Source: JBDLRH01 sp039800165 (lineage in GTDB: Bacteria; Pseudomonadota; Gammaproteobacteria; Burkholderiales; Burkholderiaceae_C). From it: a DNA stretch of 21,960 nucleotides. Shown here piece after piece: positions 21,712 to 21,960 of this stretch (positions are counted from its first letter, which is position 1; each line of letters starts with the position of its first letter). The notes under the pieces are model-generated. The model saw only the letters and a list, made by a program, of their open reading frames with translations, had not been told where the DNA came from and made no database searches. The translations under genes and the position numbers were made by a program. Location: the NCBI GenBank assembly GCA_039800165.1, contig JBDLRH010000109.1:1-21960 (forward strand). The letters are read 5' to 3'.

Positions 21712-21960
21712 CTAGCCGGGCACCGCCAGCCGCGCGGCGGCCAGGTCCCAGCCAGCCCAGCCGCAGCTTTTGAAGAGCACCGGCCCCGGGTCGGCACGTC
21801 CTGCCCCTCCCGTGCCGCCTGCCACGCCGCCGCGCACCGCATCGGCCAGCGTGGCCAGGCCCGTCACCTCCAGCCCCGCTTGCAGCAGGTCGCCGGCCTC
21901 GTGGTCGGCGTCGCGCGTGTCCACCACGATGCGGCCGTGCTGCGCGACGTGGCGGCACAG
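21712..21960 (-). CDS. ornithine cyclodeaminase/mu-crystallin family protein, C-terminal part (runs off the window)
   Basis: The last 82 codons of a gene whose start lies beyond the right edge. The readable C-terminus contains GRIVVDTRDADHEAGDLLQAG and later GPVLFKSCGWAGWDLAAARLA. These fit the ornithine cyclodeaminase/mu-crystallin family, which ends with a VVDxRxxxxxEAGDL stretch and a TVFKSxGxAxxDLAAA stretch. Members are NAD(P)-dependent enzymes acting on amino or imino acids (ornithine, alanine, ketimines). With only the tail visible I cannot name the substrate. An insertion rich in Gly and Ala (GGVAGGTGGAGRAD) lies where family members have a short loop before the FKS motif. Confidence 0.65.
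   Translation of the reverse strand: MCRHVAQHGRIVVDTRDADHEAGDLLQAGLEVTGLATLADAVRGGVAGGTGGAGRADPGPVLFKSCGWAGWDLAAARLAVPG

Noticed and set aside
1..21960. Search for tRNA, rRNA, CRISPR arrays, IS ends, att sites or phage genes
   Set aside because: No such structure was seen by eye. The gaps between genes are short and accounted for above.

Overview
This is a GC-rich window (roughly two-thirds G+C by eye) with tightly packed genes. It looks like a chromosomal segment of a betaproteobacterium, probably Burkholderiales and perhaps close to Comamonadaceae. That guess rests on codon use, protein flavour and gene order; no rRNA or other phylogenetic marker is present. I saw no tRNA, rRNA, CRISPR array, insertion sequence or phage gene.

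Left part (206-12394, all + strand): a purine uptake and breakdown region. It opens with a complete BMP-family (nucleoside/nucleobase type) ABC importer: a tandem-NBD ATPase, two permeases and a BMP lipoprotein receptor, closed by a strong intrinsic terminator at 5061-5084. A second block follows: a Rieske non-haem iron oxygenase, an adenine-deaminase-type amidohydrolase and a membrane-anchored Ntn hydrolase of the penicillin acylase family. After a short intergenic region with a 10-bp inverted repeat, a -10-like box and a terminator-like hairpin come a second, orphan BMP receptor and guanine deaminase (guaD). Together these could import purines and deaminate adenine to hypoxanthine and guanine to xanthine. 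The roles of the Rieske enzyme and the acylase are open.

Middle part (12434-17916): a molybdenum-hydroxylase operon on the - strand, in the order coxG-like, FAD subunit, [2Fe-2S] subunit, molybdopterin subunit. A TetR-family regulator is transcribed divergently from it. The shared intergenic region holds two near-identical 16-bp palindromes whose centres lie 31 bp apart, very likely the TetR operators. The large subunit has an xYRGxGxP-type active-site loop and not the AYxCSFR loop of true CO dehydrogenase, so it is a xanthine-dehydrogenase-family hydroxylase of unknown substrate. It could oxidise the hypoxanthine and xanthine made by the left block, or the solute imported by the transporter on its other side.

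Right part (18023-21086, + strand): a complete tripartite TRAP transporter (DctP, DctQ, DctM) with a 48-nt stem-loop between the receptor and membrane genes. Its receptor has His where the carboxylate-binding Arg of DctP proteins is expected. The window ends with the housekeeping gene dcd (dCTP deaminase) and, convergent to it, the C-terminal end of an ornithine-cyclodeaminase/mu-crystallin-family gene running off the right edge.

The most promising undescribed biology is (i) the Rieske oxygenase and acylase embedded in a purine uptake locus and (ii) the TetR-controlled Mo-hydroxylase plus TRAP module with an unusual receptor. Coordinates and motifs were read by eye; no database search was possible.
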